Assembly: GCF_029960815.1 (NCBI RefSeq)
Contig: NZ_JASBRE010000002.1
Span: 186,001-250,000 of the forward strand
Direction of reading: 5' to 3'
DNA from: Pseudomonas sp. AL03
GTDB lineage: Bacteria > Pseudomonadota > Gammaproteobacteria > Pseudomonadales > Pseudomonadaceae
DNA length: 64,000 nt
Shown here: piece by piece, positions 10,121 to 18,442 of the stretch
Numbering within the stretch: position 1 is the first letter of the stretch
Layout: each line of letters starts with the position of its first letter
Program-made: the position numbers and the translations under genes
Notes under the pieces: generated by a model
What the model was told of the DNA's origin: nothing
Seen by the model: only the letters and a program-made list of their open reading frames with translations
Database searches by the model: none

Positions 10121-11746
10121 ATGTTTTTGCAAAAATCCCTGAGAGCACAAATCCTTGCCTTGTTGAGCGGCAGCCTGTTGGCCATGTTGCTGATCGCCCT
10201 GGCCTGCTTTCACTTTCTGTCCAGCGGTGTTCAGAACTACGCGAATCTGATCGAAGGCCCGCTGCACACCTCGCAATTGATCGATGAAGCCAACCTGCAA
10301 TTCAAGGTTCAGGTTCAGGAGTGGAAAAACGTTCTGCTACGCGGTAAGCAGCCTGCGGACCTGGACAAATACTGGAAACAATTCGAGGACCGTCAACGCG
10401 ATGTGCAGGGCATCCTCGGCGAGCTGGCCGGGCAGAAGGGTATTGAGCCGCAACTCAAGACTCGCATCGAACGCCTGCGGGACGAACATCGCCTGTTGGG
10501 TACGGCTTATCAAAAAGGTCGTGACGCCTATGTGGCGGCAGGTGCCGACCCAACGGCTGGCGACACGGCGGTCAAAGGTATGGACCGCGCGACCAGCGAT
10601 CAGATGAGCGAGTTGGTCAGCGAATTGCGCAAGCAGGGTGCCGAGCAATCGAAGCTGATCAGCGCCGATGCCGATCGCACCGTGTTGCTGGGGATCATTG
10701 TGATGCTCGCCTCGGGTCTGCTGATCGGCCTGTTGAGCCTGTGGCTGGTCAACCGCAACCTGGTGGAACCGATTCGCAAACTGATCGAGTACGTGGCGCA
10801 ACTCAGCCAGGGCAAGTTTGCCGAACGCGTGGCCAGCAGCCGACAGGATGAGTTGGGCAAGTTGGCGGTAGCGGCCAACACCCTGCGCGATTTCCTCGCC
10901 GAAACCTTCAGCCGTTTGCAGCGCAGTGCCTCGGATCTGGACAACGCCAGCGGTGAACTGAATTCCATCGCCACCCTGATGGCCAGCGGCACCAACGAGC
11001 AGTTCAACAGAACCGATCAGGTGGCCACGGCGATGAACGAAATGTCCGCCACCGCGCAAGAAGTCGCGCGTCACGCCGCCGATGCCGCGCGTGCAGCCGA
11101 CGATGCCGACCAGTCCGCTCAGCAGGGCGAAAAAGTCATGCAGGGCACCATTCACACCATCACCCAAATGCGTGGCGAAATCGCCAACACCGCCATGGTC
11201 ATCCGTCGTCTGGAAACCGACAGCGGGCGCATCGGCAAGGTACTGGAAGTGATTCGCGGCATCGCCGAGCAGACCAATCTGCTGGCGCTCAACGCAGCCA
11301 TCGAAGCGGCCCGTGCCGGTGAAGCAGGGCGCGGTTTCGCTGTGGTGGCCGATGAAGTCCGCAGCCTGGCCCAGCGCACGGCGGCGTCGATCATCGAAAT
11401 CAACCAGATCATTCAAACCGTGCAAACCGGAGCGGTGGATGCGGCCCAGGCGATTGAAAGCGGTCAGTCGCGCAGTGAAGAAAGTGTCGAGCAAGTGACC
11501 CAGGCCGGCGCCATGCTGGAGCGCATCACCCATGCGGTGGAAGCCATCCGCGACATGAACCGCCAGATCGCCACCGCCGCCGAAGAGCAGACCTCGGTGG
11601 CCGAAGACATCTCGCGCAACCTCACCGAAATCACCAGCATCGCCAGCACCAACCTGGACAACGTGCAGCGCACCGAAGCGGCCAGCCACAACTTGCACGG
11701 GTTGTCGGGGCAGTTGAATGAAGTGACGGCGCGTTTAAGCGCCTAA
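10121..11746 (+). CDS. Methyl-accepting chemotaxis protein
   Basis: A 541-residue transmembrane chemoreceptor. A first membrane helix (about residues 9-33) is followed by a periplasmic helical sensor of about 150 residues, a second membrane helix (about 187-210), a HAMP domain (about 211-263) and a long coiled-coil signalling domain. The highly conserved signalling tip is visible near residues 375-420 ([20 protein letters not shown], then [10 protein letters not shown]). The all-helical sensor resembles four-helix-bundle ligand domains, so the ligand cannot be named. No CheB/CheR-docking pentapeptide is seen at the C-terminus (ends ARLSA). GAGAG precedes the start. It is monocistronic. Confidence 0.95.
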   Translation: MFLQKSLRAQILALLSGSLLAMLLIALACFHFLSSGVQNYANLIEGPLHTSQLIDEANLQFKVQVQEWKNVLLRGKQPADLDKYWKQFEDRQRDVQGILGELAGQKGIEPQLKTRIERLRDEHRLLGTAYQKGRDAYVAAGADPTAGDTAVKGMDRATSDQMSELVSELRKQGAEQSKLISADADRTVLLGIIVMLASGLLIGLLSLWLVNRNLVEPIRKLIEYVAQLSQGKFAERVASSRQDELGKLAVAANTLRDFLAETFSRLQRSASDLDNASGELNSIATLMASGTNEQFNRTDQVATAMNEMSATAQEVARHAADAARAADDADQSAQQGEKVMQGTIHTITQMRGEIANTAMVIRRLETDSGRIGKVLEVIRGIAEQTNLLALNAAIEAARAGEAGRGFAVVADEVRSLAQRTAASIIEINQIIQTVQTGAVDAAQAIESGQSRSEESVEQVTQAGAMLERITHAVEAIRDMNRQIATAAEEQTSVAEDISRNLTEITSIASTNLDNVQRTEAASHNLHGLSGQLNEVTARLSA

Positions 11747-11755
11747 CGGGAAGGG

Positions 11756-11790
11756 CTGTGTACCGGTTTGCTTACCGAGTTGGTACACAG
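11756..11790 (+). terminator. Hairpin after the chemoreceptor gene
   Basis: CTGTGTACC pairs with GGTACACAG nine bases past the stop codon, with a further inner CGGT/ACCG pairing. No U-tract follows, so termination is plausible but not certain. The remaining bases to 12006 show no gene. Confidence 0.5.
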
Positions 11791-12006
11791 TTGATCTCAA
11801 GTCAGTAGTGTCGATGTCAAGCAATGATATTGACGGTGCTTGAACGCTCAGGTGACCGTTGATCGAATACGCTTGGTTGAAGCGCCTGATTTAGCCGCCA
11901 CCTGTTATTTCTGACAGTAGACAGGTTTTTTCTCGCAGCGCTAGATAACCACTGGCACGCATTTTCGAACCGAACATGCGCCAGTACTTCCACAAGGAGC
12001 GTTGCG

Positions 12007-12375
12007 ATGGCCGAGTCTTTGAGCCCTATGACAGTTGTCGGTGGTCAGGTAGTCGTTTTATACGTTGACCTGGCAAACCCACTGAGCCCGAAAGTAATCA
12101 TTCCAGAACGAGAACACTTTAAAGTTGGCGAGGAAATCACTGTGTTGATGGGTGACATTGTGGTGGGCACTCACATCTATCGAGAAGGTGATCACTTTCC
12201 AGTACATTTTTCTTTGGACAAAGAAAAACTGGCACAGGTGACTGGAACGGGGGCGTTTTACTACGTGATTAAACATCTGGATGAAACGATCTCCACCTCA
12301 AGTGCTTCCCATGCCAAGGTCGAGATGTTTAACAGCCAATCGTCCGTGAGTCACGCTAACGAGTTCAAGGCGTAG
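12007..12375 (+). CDS. Hypothetical protein, 122 residues
   Basis: Not recognised. It starts MAESLSPMTVVGG after an AAGGAG site and is soluble-looking, without signal peptide or membrane helices. The sequence alternates beta-prone hydrophobics and charged turns (QVVVLYVDL, EEITVLMGDIVVGTHI, GTGAFYYVIKHLDE), suggesting a small all-beta Ig-like or sandwich fold. The serine-rich tail (STSSASHAKVEMFNSQSS) looks disordered. Codon choice is less GC-biased than in the flanking genes, which could mean recent acquisition. It stands alone between two hairpins. Confidence 0.75.
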   Translation: MAESLSPMTVVGGQVVVLYVDLANPLSPKVIIPEREHFKVGEEITVLMGDIVVGTHIYREGDHFPVHFSLDKEKLAQVTGTGAFYYVIKHLDETISTSSASHAKVEMFNSQSSVSHANEFKA

Positions 12376-12424
12376 AGGCTGTGGTCGCTGCGTCAAAGTA
12401 TTTGATTGTCTGAATCGGATCGGC

Positions 12425-12461
12425 AAAAAAGCCGCACGATCCGAAAATCGTGCGGCTTTTT
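12425..12461. terminator. Bidirectional rho-independent terminator
   Basis: GCCGCACGAT and ATCGTGCGGC form a perfect 10-bp stem with a six-base loop, flanked by six A on the left and five T on the right. It serves the convergent genes at 12007 (plus) and 12471 (minus). Confidence 0.93.
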
Positions 12462-12470
12462 ATGTGTGCA

Positions 12471-12776
12471 TCAGGTGTCTTGTTTGTCGCTCAGGACTTT
12501 GCCGGTGGTGGCATCGAAGTCCACGTCAAATTCTTTGCCGTCAGCGGTTTTCAGTTCCACTTCGTACTCATAGTTATTGAAGTGGTTGTCCAAGTCCGTG
12601 TCGGTGATGGTCGCACCCGGGTGCAACTTCAGCGCGGCCTCGTGCATTTCTTCCAAAGGCTTGATCTTGCCGCTCTTGACCAGCTCAGGGATCTGGTCGA
12701 CGCGAACATCGGCCTGGGCCAGGCCAGCGGTGAGGGTCAGGGCAGCGGCAGTGAAGAGTGCAGTCAGGGTTTTCAT
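12471..12776 (-). CDS. Periplasmic PepSY-domain protein
   Basis: A 101-residue exported protein. A signal peptide (MKTLTALFTAAALTLTAGLAQA) is followed by a single PepSY-type domain: an N-terminal helix (about 27-50, IPELVKSGKIKPLEEMHE) and the strand pattern YEVELKTADGKEFDVDFDA. It ends in the usual PepSY phrase GKVLSDKQDT. PepSY proteins often modulate proteases or sit beside two-component systems. Here the gene is alone, so no role can be assigned. The ATG is preceded by an AAGGAA site. Confidence 0.88.
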   Translation of the reverse strand: MKTLTALFTAAALTLTAGLAQADVRVDQIPELVKSGKIKPLEEMHEAALKLHPGATITDTDLDNHFNNYEYEVELKTADGKEFDVDFDATTGKVLSDKQDT

Positions 12777-12871
12777 GAAGTTCTTTCCTTGGGGTGATCT
12801 GTTTAAGTGGGATCAGGTTAGCTTGCGCAACTTAATTCACCCTTAATTCCTTTGGGCGCTTCTCGCAGTGT

Positions 12872-13999
12872 TCAATAACCGTTGTTTTGCAGCAATTGCG
12901 CAACACTGGCAGCCGCCGGGCGTTTGTAGAACTTGAGCAGTTCGCTGGCGCGGTTGGTGAAGATGCCGTCGACGCCGGCGTCCATGACTTTCTGGTAATC
13001 CACGGCATCGTCGATGGTGTAGACGTGCACCAGCAAGCCCTGATCGTGGGTGTACTGGTTCATCCAGGGTTGCACCAGGTCCGAGTAGCTCTGATCGCCA
13101 CCCTTGGTCAGCGCGGCAGAAGGGCCGGTGCCGATCGCGCCCTGGGCTTTGGCGTACTCGACCCATTGCTGGAATTCGGCTTTGTCTTTCGGTTGTTGTT
13201 TGGCGTAATAAGTGGCTTTGTCTTTGTCACCGGATTCAGCAAACGTCACCTTGGATTTCGGTTCGATGCTGCCTTCGCCGACCCACAGCAGGAGGATTTT
13301 CGGCACTTTCGGCATTTCCTTCTCGAGCAGTTCGAGGCTGCTCTTCTCGAAAGTTTGCAGCACAACTTTGCCTTTGCCCTGGCCAACCGCCAGATTGCTC
13401 TTCGCCAGTTTCGAACCGGCCGGGCTCAGCCAGCCGCGATCTTGCAATTTATCCTTGAGGTCGCGCTCAATGCCGGGAAATTGCTTCGGCTCTTTGGTTT
13501 CGATGTACAGGCCCGGCTTGTGCAGCGGGTTGCCTTGGGCGATGTCGATGATTTCATCGAGGGTCAGGATTTTCAGACCGGCGTAGGAAGGACGCGCGCG
13601 ATCCGGGTAGGCGGAGTTGAACCAGCTGCCAGCATCCAGGGTTTTCAGCTCGGCGATAGTGAACTCGTTGGCCGGGCGGTCCTTGCGCTCAGGGAATTTG
13701 CTGGCGACGTCGGTGGTGCGTTGCAGGTTGTCGTCGTGCAGGGCGAAAAGCACGCCATCCTTGCTGCGTTGCACGTCCATCTCCAGGTAGTCGACACCCA
13801 GATCGCGGGCCAGTTTGTAGGCTGCTGCGGTGGATTCCGGTGCATCGAAAGACGCACCACGGTGGGCGATCACTGCCGGGTGCGGGATGCCCGTGCGGGT
13901 TGCCAGTGCAGTGGAGCTTGGCTCGCTGGCGGCCTGTGCCTGGCCGAGGCCCAGCATCAGACTCAGCAACAGGGCGCTCTTGGTGAAGGTAACAGGCAT
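12872..13999 (-). CDS. glpQ: Periplasmic glycerophosphodiester phosphodiesterase
   Basis: Hydrolyses glycerophosphodiesters from phospholipid turnover to glycerol-3-phosphate and an alcohol. The 375-residue protein has a signal peptide ending near AQAAS (about residue 24), so it acts in the periplasm. The GDPD catalytic motifs are visible: IAHRGASFDAPEST (H46, R47), a metal-binding YLEMDVQ (E73, D75) and SKDGVLFALHD with the second catalytic histidine (H88). The C-terminal GVDGIFTNRASELLKF is the usual GDPD end. Length and export fit GlpQ rather than cytoplasmic UgpQ. The gene is monocistronic and divergent from the gene at 14233. Confidence 0.93.
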   Translation of the reverse strand: MPVTFTKSALLLSLMLGLGQAQAASEPSSTALATRTGIPHPAVIAHRGASFDAPESTAAAYKLARDLGVDYLEMDVQRSKDGVLFALHDDNLQRTTDVASKFPERKDRPANEFTIAELKTLDAGSWFNSAYPDRARPSYAGLKILTLDEIIDIAQGNPLHKPGLYIETKEPKQFPGIERDLKDKLQDRGWLSPAGSKLAKSNLAVGQGKGKVVLQTFEKSSLELLEKEMPKVPKILLLWVGEGSIEPKSKVTFAESGDKDKATYYAKQQPKDKAEFQQWVEYAKAQGAIGTGPSAALTKGGDQSYSDLVQPWMNQYTHDQGLLVHVYTIDDAVDYQKVMDAGVDGIFTNRASELLKFYKRPAAASVAQLLQNNGY

Positions 14000-14232
14000 G
14001 GTCGAGGTCCTTTCGCAGATTTACAAAGACGTATCTTTTAACAACTGAGCGCCGCTTGCGCTATCGCCAGACCGACATAAACGTGTTTAAAGCTGATTTT
14101 TTCCGCACTTTTGTGCGGTTCTTTGCAGTACTCTTGGCCCCGGCAATTTCCCCGGCAGAGGGAAATCCATTCGCTTGCCCTGCGTGTAAACCATCGATCA
14201 CCGGTCCATTACGACCTTTTGTGAGGTTTATC

Positions 14233-14559
14233 ATGCGCATCACTTCCGAGCTCATCTGCCAGGCCGCCGACCAACTCAAAGGCTTCGTCGGCCTCAATCG
14301 CAAGACTGGCCAGTACATCGTTCGTTTCAGCGAAGACTCGTTCGGTATGGACGTGGCGGATGACGGCATTATTCCCACCAGTGAATTCGTCTGGACCTCG
14401 GGTTCCGGGCAGGCCATGACGCTCAAACGTGAGTTGATTCAGTTGTTGCTGGATCAGAACATCGATGACCGGATCAACATCACCGAACCGCTGCGGGTGT
14501 ATATGAATCGGCGGGAAGTGCCGGAGATTTCCGCGGTTCGCAGTCTGGTGCAGAGCTGA
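14233..14559 (+). CDS. Conserved small protein of unknown function, 108 residues
   Basis: Not recognised beyond a strong resemblance to normal Pseudomonas core coding sequence. The ATG at 14233 follows GAGG at a good distance; the frame is open upstream but that part has no start-site support. It has no signal peptide or membrane segment. The protein has a helical beginning (SELICQAADQLKGFVGLN), a beta-hairpin-like YIVRFSEDSFGMDV and basic C-terminal helices (LRVYMNRREVPEIS). A short hairpin CCGCAC-TTTT-GTGCGG sits at 14103-14118 in the divergent region shared with glpQ. Confidence 0.75.
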   Translation: MRITSELICQAADQLKGFVGLNRKTGQYIVRFSEDSFGMDVADDGIIPTSEFVWTSGSGQAMTLKRELIQLLLDQNIDDRINITEPLRVYMNRREVPEISAVRSLVQS

Positions 14560-14583
14560 GTTTTGCGGTGACTGTGCGGGCCC

Positions 14584-14660
14584 TATCGCGAGCAAGCTCG
14601 CTCCCACATGGGTTATGTGTCGATCACTAGACCAATGTGGGAGCGAGCCTGCTCGCGATA
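14584..14660. repeat. REP-type inverted repeat pair
   Basis: The left arm TATCGCGAGCAAGCTCGCTC and an inverted right arm flank about 30 bases. The family (GTGGGAGCGAGC with CTCGCGATA) also appears at 27495, 51168 and 57821. It separates two convergent genes. Confidence 0.8.
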
Positions 14661-14683
14661 CGGCCTGAAAGACACCGCACTCA

Positions 14684-15007
14684 TCACTGCTGAAACCGAT
14701 AATCCCGCTCAACCTTGCACACCCGCGTACAACACGCCGAATACCACGTCGACCGTCCACGCTCGCGAATTTCACTGTGTTCGGGATGATGTTTCCACGC
14801 CAGAATCGCCGCTTCGCTGGCCCAGTAGGACACCGTAATCCCGAGTCCATCTTCACCCCGAGCCGATTCCACACCCAGGAAACCGGGTTGCTCACGGGCC
14901 AGTTCGACCATGCGCCTGGCGGCCTGCTCGTAACCGTGATCACCGTCGGTGCGCAGGGCGGTAAAAATCACTGCGTAGTAAGGCGCTGGCGGCGTCTTGG
15001 CGATCAT
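14684..15007 (-). CDS. Antibiotic biosynthesis monooxygenase (ABM) domain protein
   Basis: A 107-residue dimeric alpha-beta barrel protein of the ABM type. Visible features are the first strand YYAVIFTALRT, a helix EQAARRMVELAREQPGFLG, and the phrase ITVSYWASEAAILAWKHH that typifies the family. ABM proteins range from quinol monooxygenases to haem-degrading enzymes; the substrate cannot be assigned here. The ATG overlaps the stop of the upstream amidotransferase-like gene by four bases (ATGA), so the two are translationally coupled and probably work together. Confidence 0.85.
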   Translation of the reverse strand: MIAKTPPAPYYAVIFTALRTDGDHGYEQAARRMVELAREQPGFLGVESARGEDGLGITVSYWASEAAILAWKHHPEHSEIRERGRSTWYSACCTRVCKVERDYRFQQ

Positions 15008-15711
15008 GATTTCTGCCTTGTGCAGGCTGCGATCAACGCACGGACCAGCGGCGGCAGCTTGCCTTTGAGCGCTGCGCGTTCAGGTTGGAACAGCGTCGCG
15101 ACGAAGAACGGGTGCCCGCGTAATTCCACTGCCCGCAAGTCGCCCGAAGAATCGTGTCCGACGGCGCACAGCTGTTGGGTCAACAACTCACGTTCGAACT
15201 CAGGGTTAACGCCGTAGCGGCAGCGATACCCTTCGACAACCTCAGCGCTTTCGTACGCCTCGGCGATCAACGAGCCTTCAACCAGATGAATGCTCTCGAC
15301 CGCTTCCACCAGCGAACAGGTCAGTGGCGTGAGCAGCGCTCGCGCCGCATCGGGCGATGTCTCGCCATGTTCGGCATCGTCCCAGCCTAGAACATGTCGG
15401 GCGTATTCGAGTATGGCGTGTTGAAACCCGCCACAGGTACCCAGGAAGGGTCGCTGCTGTTCGCGGGCAAAACGAATCGCCCGTAATGCACCGTCCATAT
15501 CGCGGTAAGGGCTGGCGGGCACGCACCAGAAACCGTCGAAGTCAGCCAACGACGCATCGGCGCTGATGCTATCGGTGGCCAGCCACTGGAACTGCACGTC
15601 TCGGCCTGCGTGTTCAGCAGCCATGCCGAGGGCGACGGGAATGGCTTGGTGAGCGGTGACGTGCGGGTCGTAATCGCCGATCAGGGCGATGCGGATTGGG
15701 CGGGTTTCCAT
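15004..15711 (-). CDS. Class I glutamine amidotransferase-like protein (CTP-synthase C-terminal type)
   Basis: A 235-residue protein resembling the free-standing glutaminase-like domain related to the CTP synthase C-terminus. It starts METRPIRIALIGDYDPH after a GGAG site. The nucleophile elbow is PFLGTCGGFQHAILEYARH. Near the end, where the triad His would normally sit in a FHPE motif, the sequence reads FVATLFQPERAAL, so the histidine is replaced by glutamine. The glutamate of the triad is kept. Classical glutaminase activity is therefore doubtful. It is the first gene of a two-gene operon with the ABM protein, divergent from the LysR gene at 15805. Confidence 0.85.
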   Translation of the reverse strand: METRPIRIALIGDYDPHVTAHQAIPVALGMAAEHAGRDVQFQWLATDSISADASLADFDGFWCVPASPYRDMDGALRAIRFAREQQRPFLGTCGGFQHAILEYARHVLGWDDAEHGETSPDAARALLTPLTCSLVEAVESIHLVEGSLIAEAYESAEVVEGYRCRYGVNPEFERELLTQQLCAVGHDSSGDLRAVELRGHPFFVATLFQPERAALKGKLPPLVRALIAACTRQKS

Positions 15712-15804
15712 GTGTGCGCTCCACGCTTGTTGATTCCTGGCACCCACTATAGATTGGCGTTCACGCACTCAATATTGGCGTTATCCCAATTGATCAATGC
15801 ACCG

Positions 15805-16668
15805 ATGCACTATCGACTGGATTATCCCGACCTGTCCCTGATCCTCGCGCTGGTGCGCGGCGGCTCTCTGGCGCGGGCGTCGACGCTGTTGAAAGTCGAC
15901 GTCTCGACGGTGTTTCGCGCCGTGCGCCGACTGGAAGCCGCGCTGGGCCAGCAGTTGTTCGAAAAGAGCCGCGCCGGTTACTTGCCCACCACCTTGGCGC
16001 AGACCCTGGCCGAGCAGGCTGAGCGGGCCGAACAGGCACTGGAGGCGGCGCGCATTGGCGTGGAGCAGGGCGGTGAAGTCATCAGCGGCACCGTGCGCCT
16101 GACCTGCACCGATTCGGTCCTGCAAGGTTTGCTGTTGCCGGCGTTGGCGCGGTTCATGCCGTCCTACCCGGCGCTGACTATCGAGTTGAGTACCTCCAAC
16201 GACTTCGCCAACCTCAGCCGCCGGGATGCGGATATCGCCTTGCGCCTGACCCGCACACCGCCCGGGCATTTGGTTGGCCGGCGATTGGCCCAGGTGTCGT
16301 ATCGAGTCTGTGCCAGCGCGGCATACCTGAAATCGGTCAATTGCGAAGACCTGGCCTCGCTGACCTGGATCGCCCCGGACGACTTCCTGCCCGATCACCC
16401 CACGGTCGCGTGGCGCCGTCAGCAGTTGCCCGGCGTCACGCCGGGTTATCGCTGCAACAGCATGTTGTCGGTGACTGCGCTGGTGCGGGCCGGGCTCGGT
16501 GTCGCGGCGTTGCCGGACTTCCTCATCGGTGACGGGCTGCAACCGTTGAGCGAGCCGCTACACGGTTACGACACGGCGCTCTGGTTGCTGACCCGCCCTG
16601 ACTGCCGCGCCTTGCGTTCGGTGGTGACGTTGTTTGATGAGTTGGGGCGGGCGTTGAAATTGCCTTGA
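15805..16668 (+). CDS. LysR-family transcriptional regulator
   Basis: A 287-residue LysR regulator. The winged HTH (about 1-60) reads MHYRLDYPDLSLILALVRGG and later ASTLLKVDVSTVFRAVRRLE; the effector domain follows. The ATG at 15805 is chosen because the family alignment begins there, although the frame is open upstream. It lies 93 bp from the divergent amidotransferase/ABM operon and is its likely regulator. Confidence 0.88.
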   Translation: MHYRLDYPDLSLILALVRGGSLARASTLLKVDVSTVFRAVRRLEAALGQQLFEKSRAGYLPTTLAQTLAEQAERAEQALEAARIGVEQGGEVISGTVRLTCTDSVLQGLLLPALARFMPSYPALTIELSTSNDFANLSRRDADIALRLTRTPPGHLVGRRLAQVSYRVCASAAYLKSVNCEDLASLTWIAPDDFLPDHPTVAWRRQQLPGVTPGYRCNSMLSVTALVRAGLGVAALPDFLIGDGLQPLSEPLHGYDTALWLLTRPDCRALRSVVTLFDELGRALKLP

Positions 16669-16768
16669 TGGGTGTCAGGCCTTCGGCTGATCCTTGCCCA
16701 CAAAGTGCTGATGCATTTCCGAGGTCAGGCTTTCGATCGGCAGACCTTGTCATTTATTGCAGCCCGAT

Positions 16769-17281
16769 TCAGAGCTGATAGCAGGCCAGGAACATGTCCA
16801 GCGCCGACGCCACAACAGTGGTCTGCATCTCGTCTGACAGGCCGGGCAAACCCATGGAAATCTGTGGCCAGAACGCAAAGGATTTGAGCATTCCCTGAAT
16901 CTGTTGAGCGGCGAATTCGGGGGCGACCGGTTTCAAGCGACCATCAGCCTGGGCGGAGCGGATCCACACGGCCAGGCCTTCTTCACGTTCGCCCATTCGG
17001 GCGACCATATTCTGCGCGCGCTCGGGGGAATGGATCGTAGCGGCGATGGCCACTCGCGCCAGGTCGAGAAAATTGTCATCGCCCAGCATCTGCATTTTCG
17101 CCATTAGCATTCGGCGCATCTGGTCGCGCAGCGGCAGGCCAGGGTGGTAGGGCGTTTCCTGTTCTGCCGTCACCCGCGCCCACAAATGATTGAGGATTTC
17201 GTCGAACAACTCTTCCTTGCTGGGGAAATGGTTGTACACCGTGCGCTTCGACACGCCGGCGGTGGCAGCGATCTTGTCCAT
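16769..17281 (-). CDS. TetR-family regulator with a lost native start
   Basis: The TetR DNA-binding core is clear (MDKIAATAGVSKRTVYNHFP, then SKEELFDEILNHL), followed by a ligand-binding domain ending in ALDMFLACYQL. In-frame coding text continues upstream of the ATG at 17281 (LTDRKREAIIQAAITKF, the usual first TetR helix) to about 17384, but no ATG, GTG or TTG is found there before a stop codon. The native start codon has apparently been removed. Translation from 17281 would yield 170 residues without HTH helix 1, so the product is probably weakened or inactive. The family usually has about 200 residues. Confidence 0.78.
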   Translation of the reverse strand: MDKIAATAGVSKRTVYNHFPSKEELFDEILNHLWARVTAEQETPYHPGLPLRDQMRRMLMAKMQMLGDDNFLDLARVAIAATIHSPERAQNMVARMGEREEGLAVWIRSAQADGRLKPVAPEFAAQQIQGMLKSFAFWPQISMGLPGLSDEMQTTVVASALDMFLACYQL

Positions 17282-17330
17282 GCTGGTGATGTCGAAACCG
17301 TTGGCACGGAATTTGGTAATCGCGGCTTGA

Positions 17331-18329
17331 ATGATGGCTTCGCGTTTTCGGTCGGTGAGGCGCTCTACGCCTGAAGCTTCCCGTCACGTAGAAGGGCTCT
17401 TTCGAAACCATGCGCAGGTAAAGCGCGAAGGCTTTCGCAAAACCCTGCGCATCCTGTGGAGCATGATCTTCCACAAACCGCGTAACACCCGCCCAACCGC
17501 ACCCGTCCCGGTGCAAACCCTGACTCAGGCAGCGTTGATCGCCGCACCTAACCACAGCGTTTACCGACTCGGGCATTCCACCGTACTGCTGAAACTGCGG
17601 GACAAACTCTGGATCACCGACCCGGTCTTCGCCGAACGCGCCTCACCCGTGCAATGGGCCGGTCCCAAGCGCTTCCACCAGCCGCCGATCAGCCTCGAAG
17701 AGTTGCCGTCGATCGAAGCGGGGATCCTGTCTCACGACCACTACGACCACCTTGATTATCAAACCGTGCTCAAACTGGCGGACAAGGCCAAGTGCTTTCT
17801 GACGCCGCTGGGCGTGGGCGACACCCTGATCAAGTGGGGCGTCGACGCCAGCAAAGTGCGCCAGCTGGATTGGTGGCAGGGCACAGAAGTTGACGGCATC
17901 CAGTTCATCGCCACGCCATCGCAACACTTTTCCGGTCGCGGTCTGTTCGATAGCAACATCACATTGTGGGCCTCGTGGGTGATGATCGACGGCGACACGC
18001 GGATCTTCTTCAGCGGCGACAGCGGCTACTTCGACGGCTTCAAACGCATCGGTGAACAGTACGGCCCATTCGACCTGCCGCTCATGGAAACCGGTGCCTA
18101 CAACGTCGAGTGGCCGCATGTTCATATGCAGCCGGAGCAAACCCTGCAGGCGCACATTGACCTCAAAGGTCGCTGGTTGCTGCCAATTCACAACGGTACC
18201 TTCGATTTGTCGATGCACGCATGGTTCGAGCCCTTCGACCGGATCCTCGCATTGGCCTGGGAGCGCACTGTGTCGATCACCACAAAGGAAGAAGGGCGTA
18301 TAGCTTGTAGTGGCTACAAATCTGGATGA
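17331..18329 (+). pseudogene. Metallo-beta-lactamase-fold hydrolase (UlaG/YcbX-like), truncated at both ends
   Basis: The core is a good MBL-fold hydrolase: LSHDHYDHLDYQTVL carries the metal-binding HxHxDH motif, and later ligand motifs TPSQHFSGRG and FFSGDSGYFDGF are intact, as is LPIHNGTFDLSMHAW. The normal N-terminus is lost; reading only connects to the family at SRHVEGLFRNHAQVKREGF, and the upstream ATGs at 17331 and 17334 lie inside the antisense of the TetR gene. The C-terminus ends abruptly in an unrelated tail (KEEGRIACSGYKSG) where the family normally has about 40-50 more residues. Two deletions are the simplest explanation. Expression and function are doubtful. Confidence 0.72.
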
Positions 18330-18442
18330 AGTTTCCTACATTGCTGGTTCCTTGTGGATGACAGCCGTTTCCCACGGCTTCGGTAGGCTATGCAGCGAGT
18401 GAAATGACTCACTCGTGATTAGCCATAACAAGGAAGCTGCAA

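Noticed and set aside
11958..11972. TGGCACGCATTTTCG upstream of the 122-residue gene, considered as a sigma-54 promoter.
   Set aside because: The -12 element reads TTCG, lacking the required GC doublet, and no activator site is seen.
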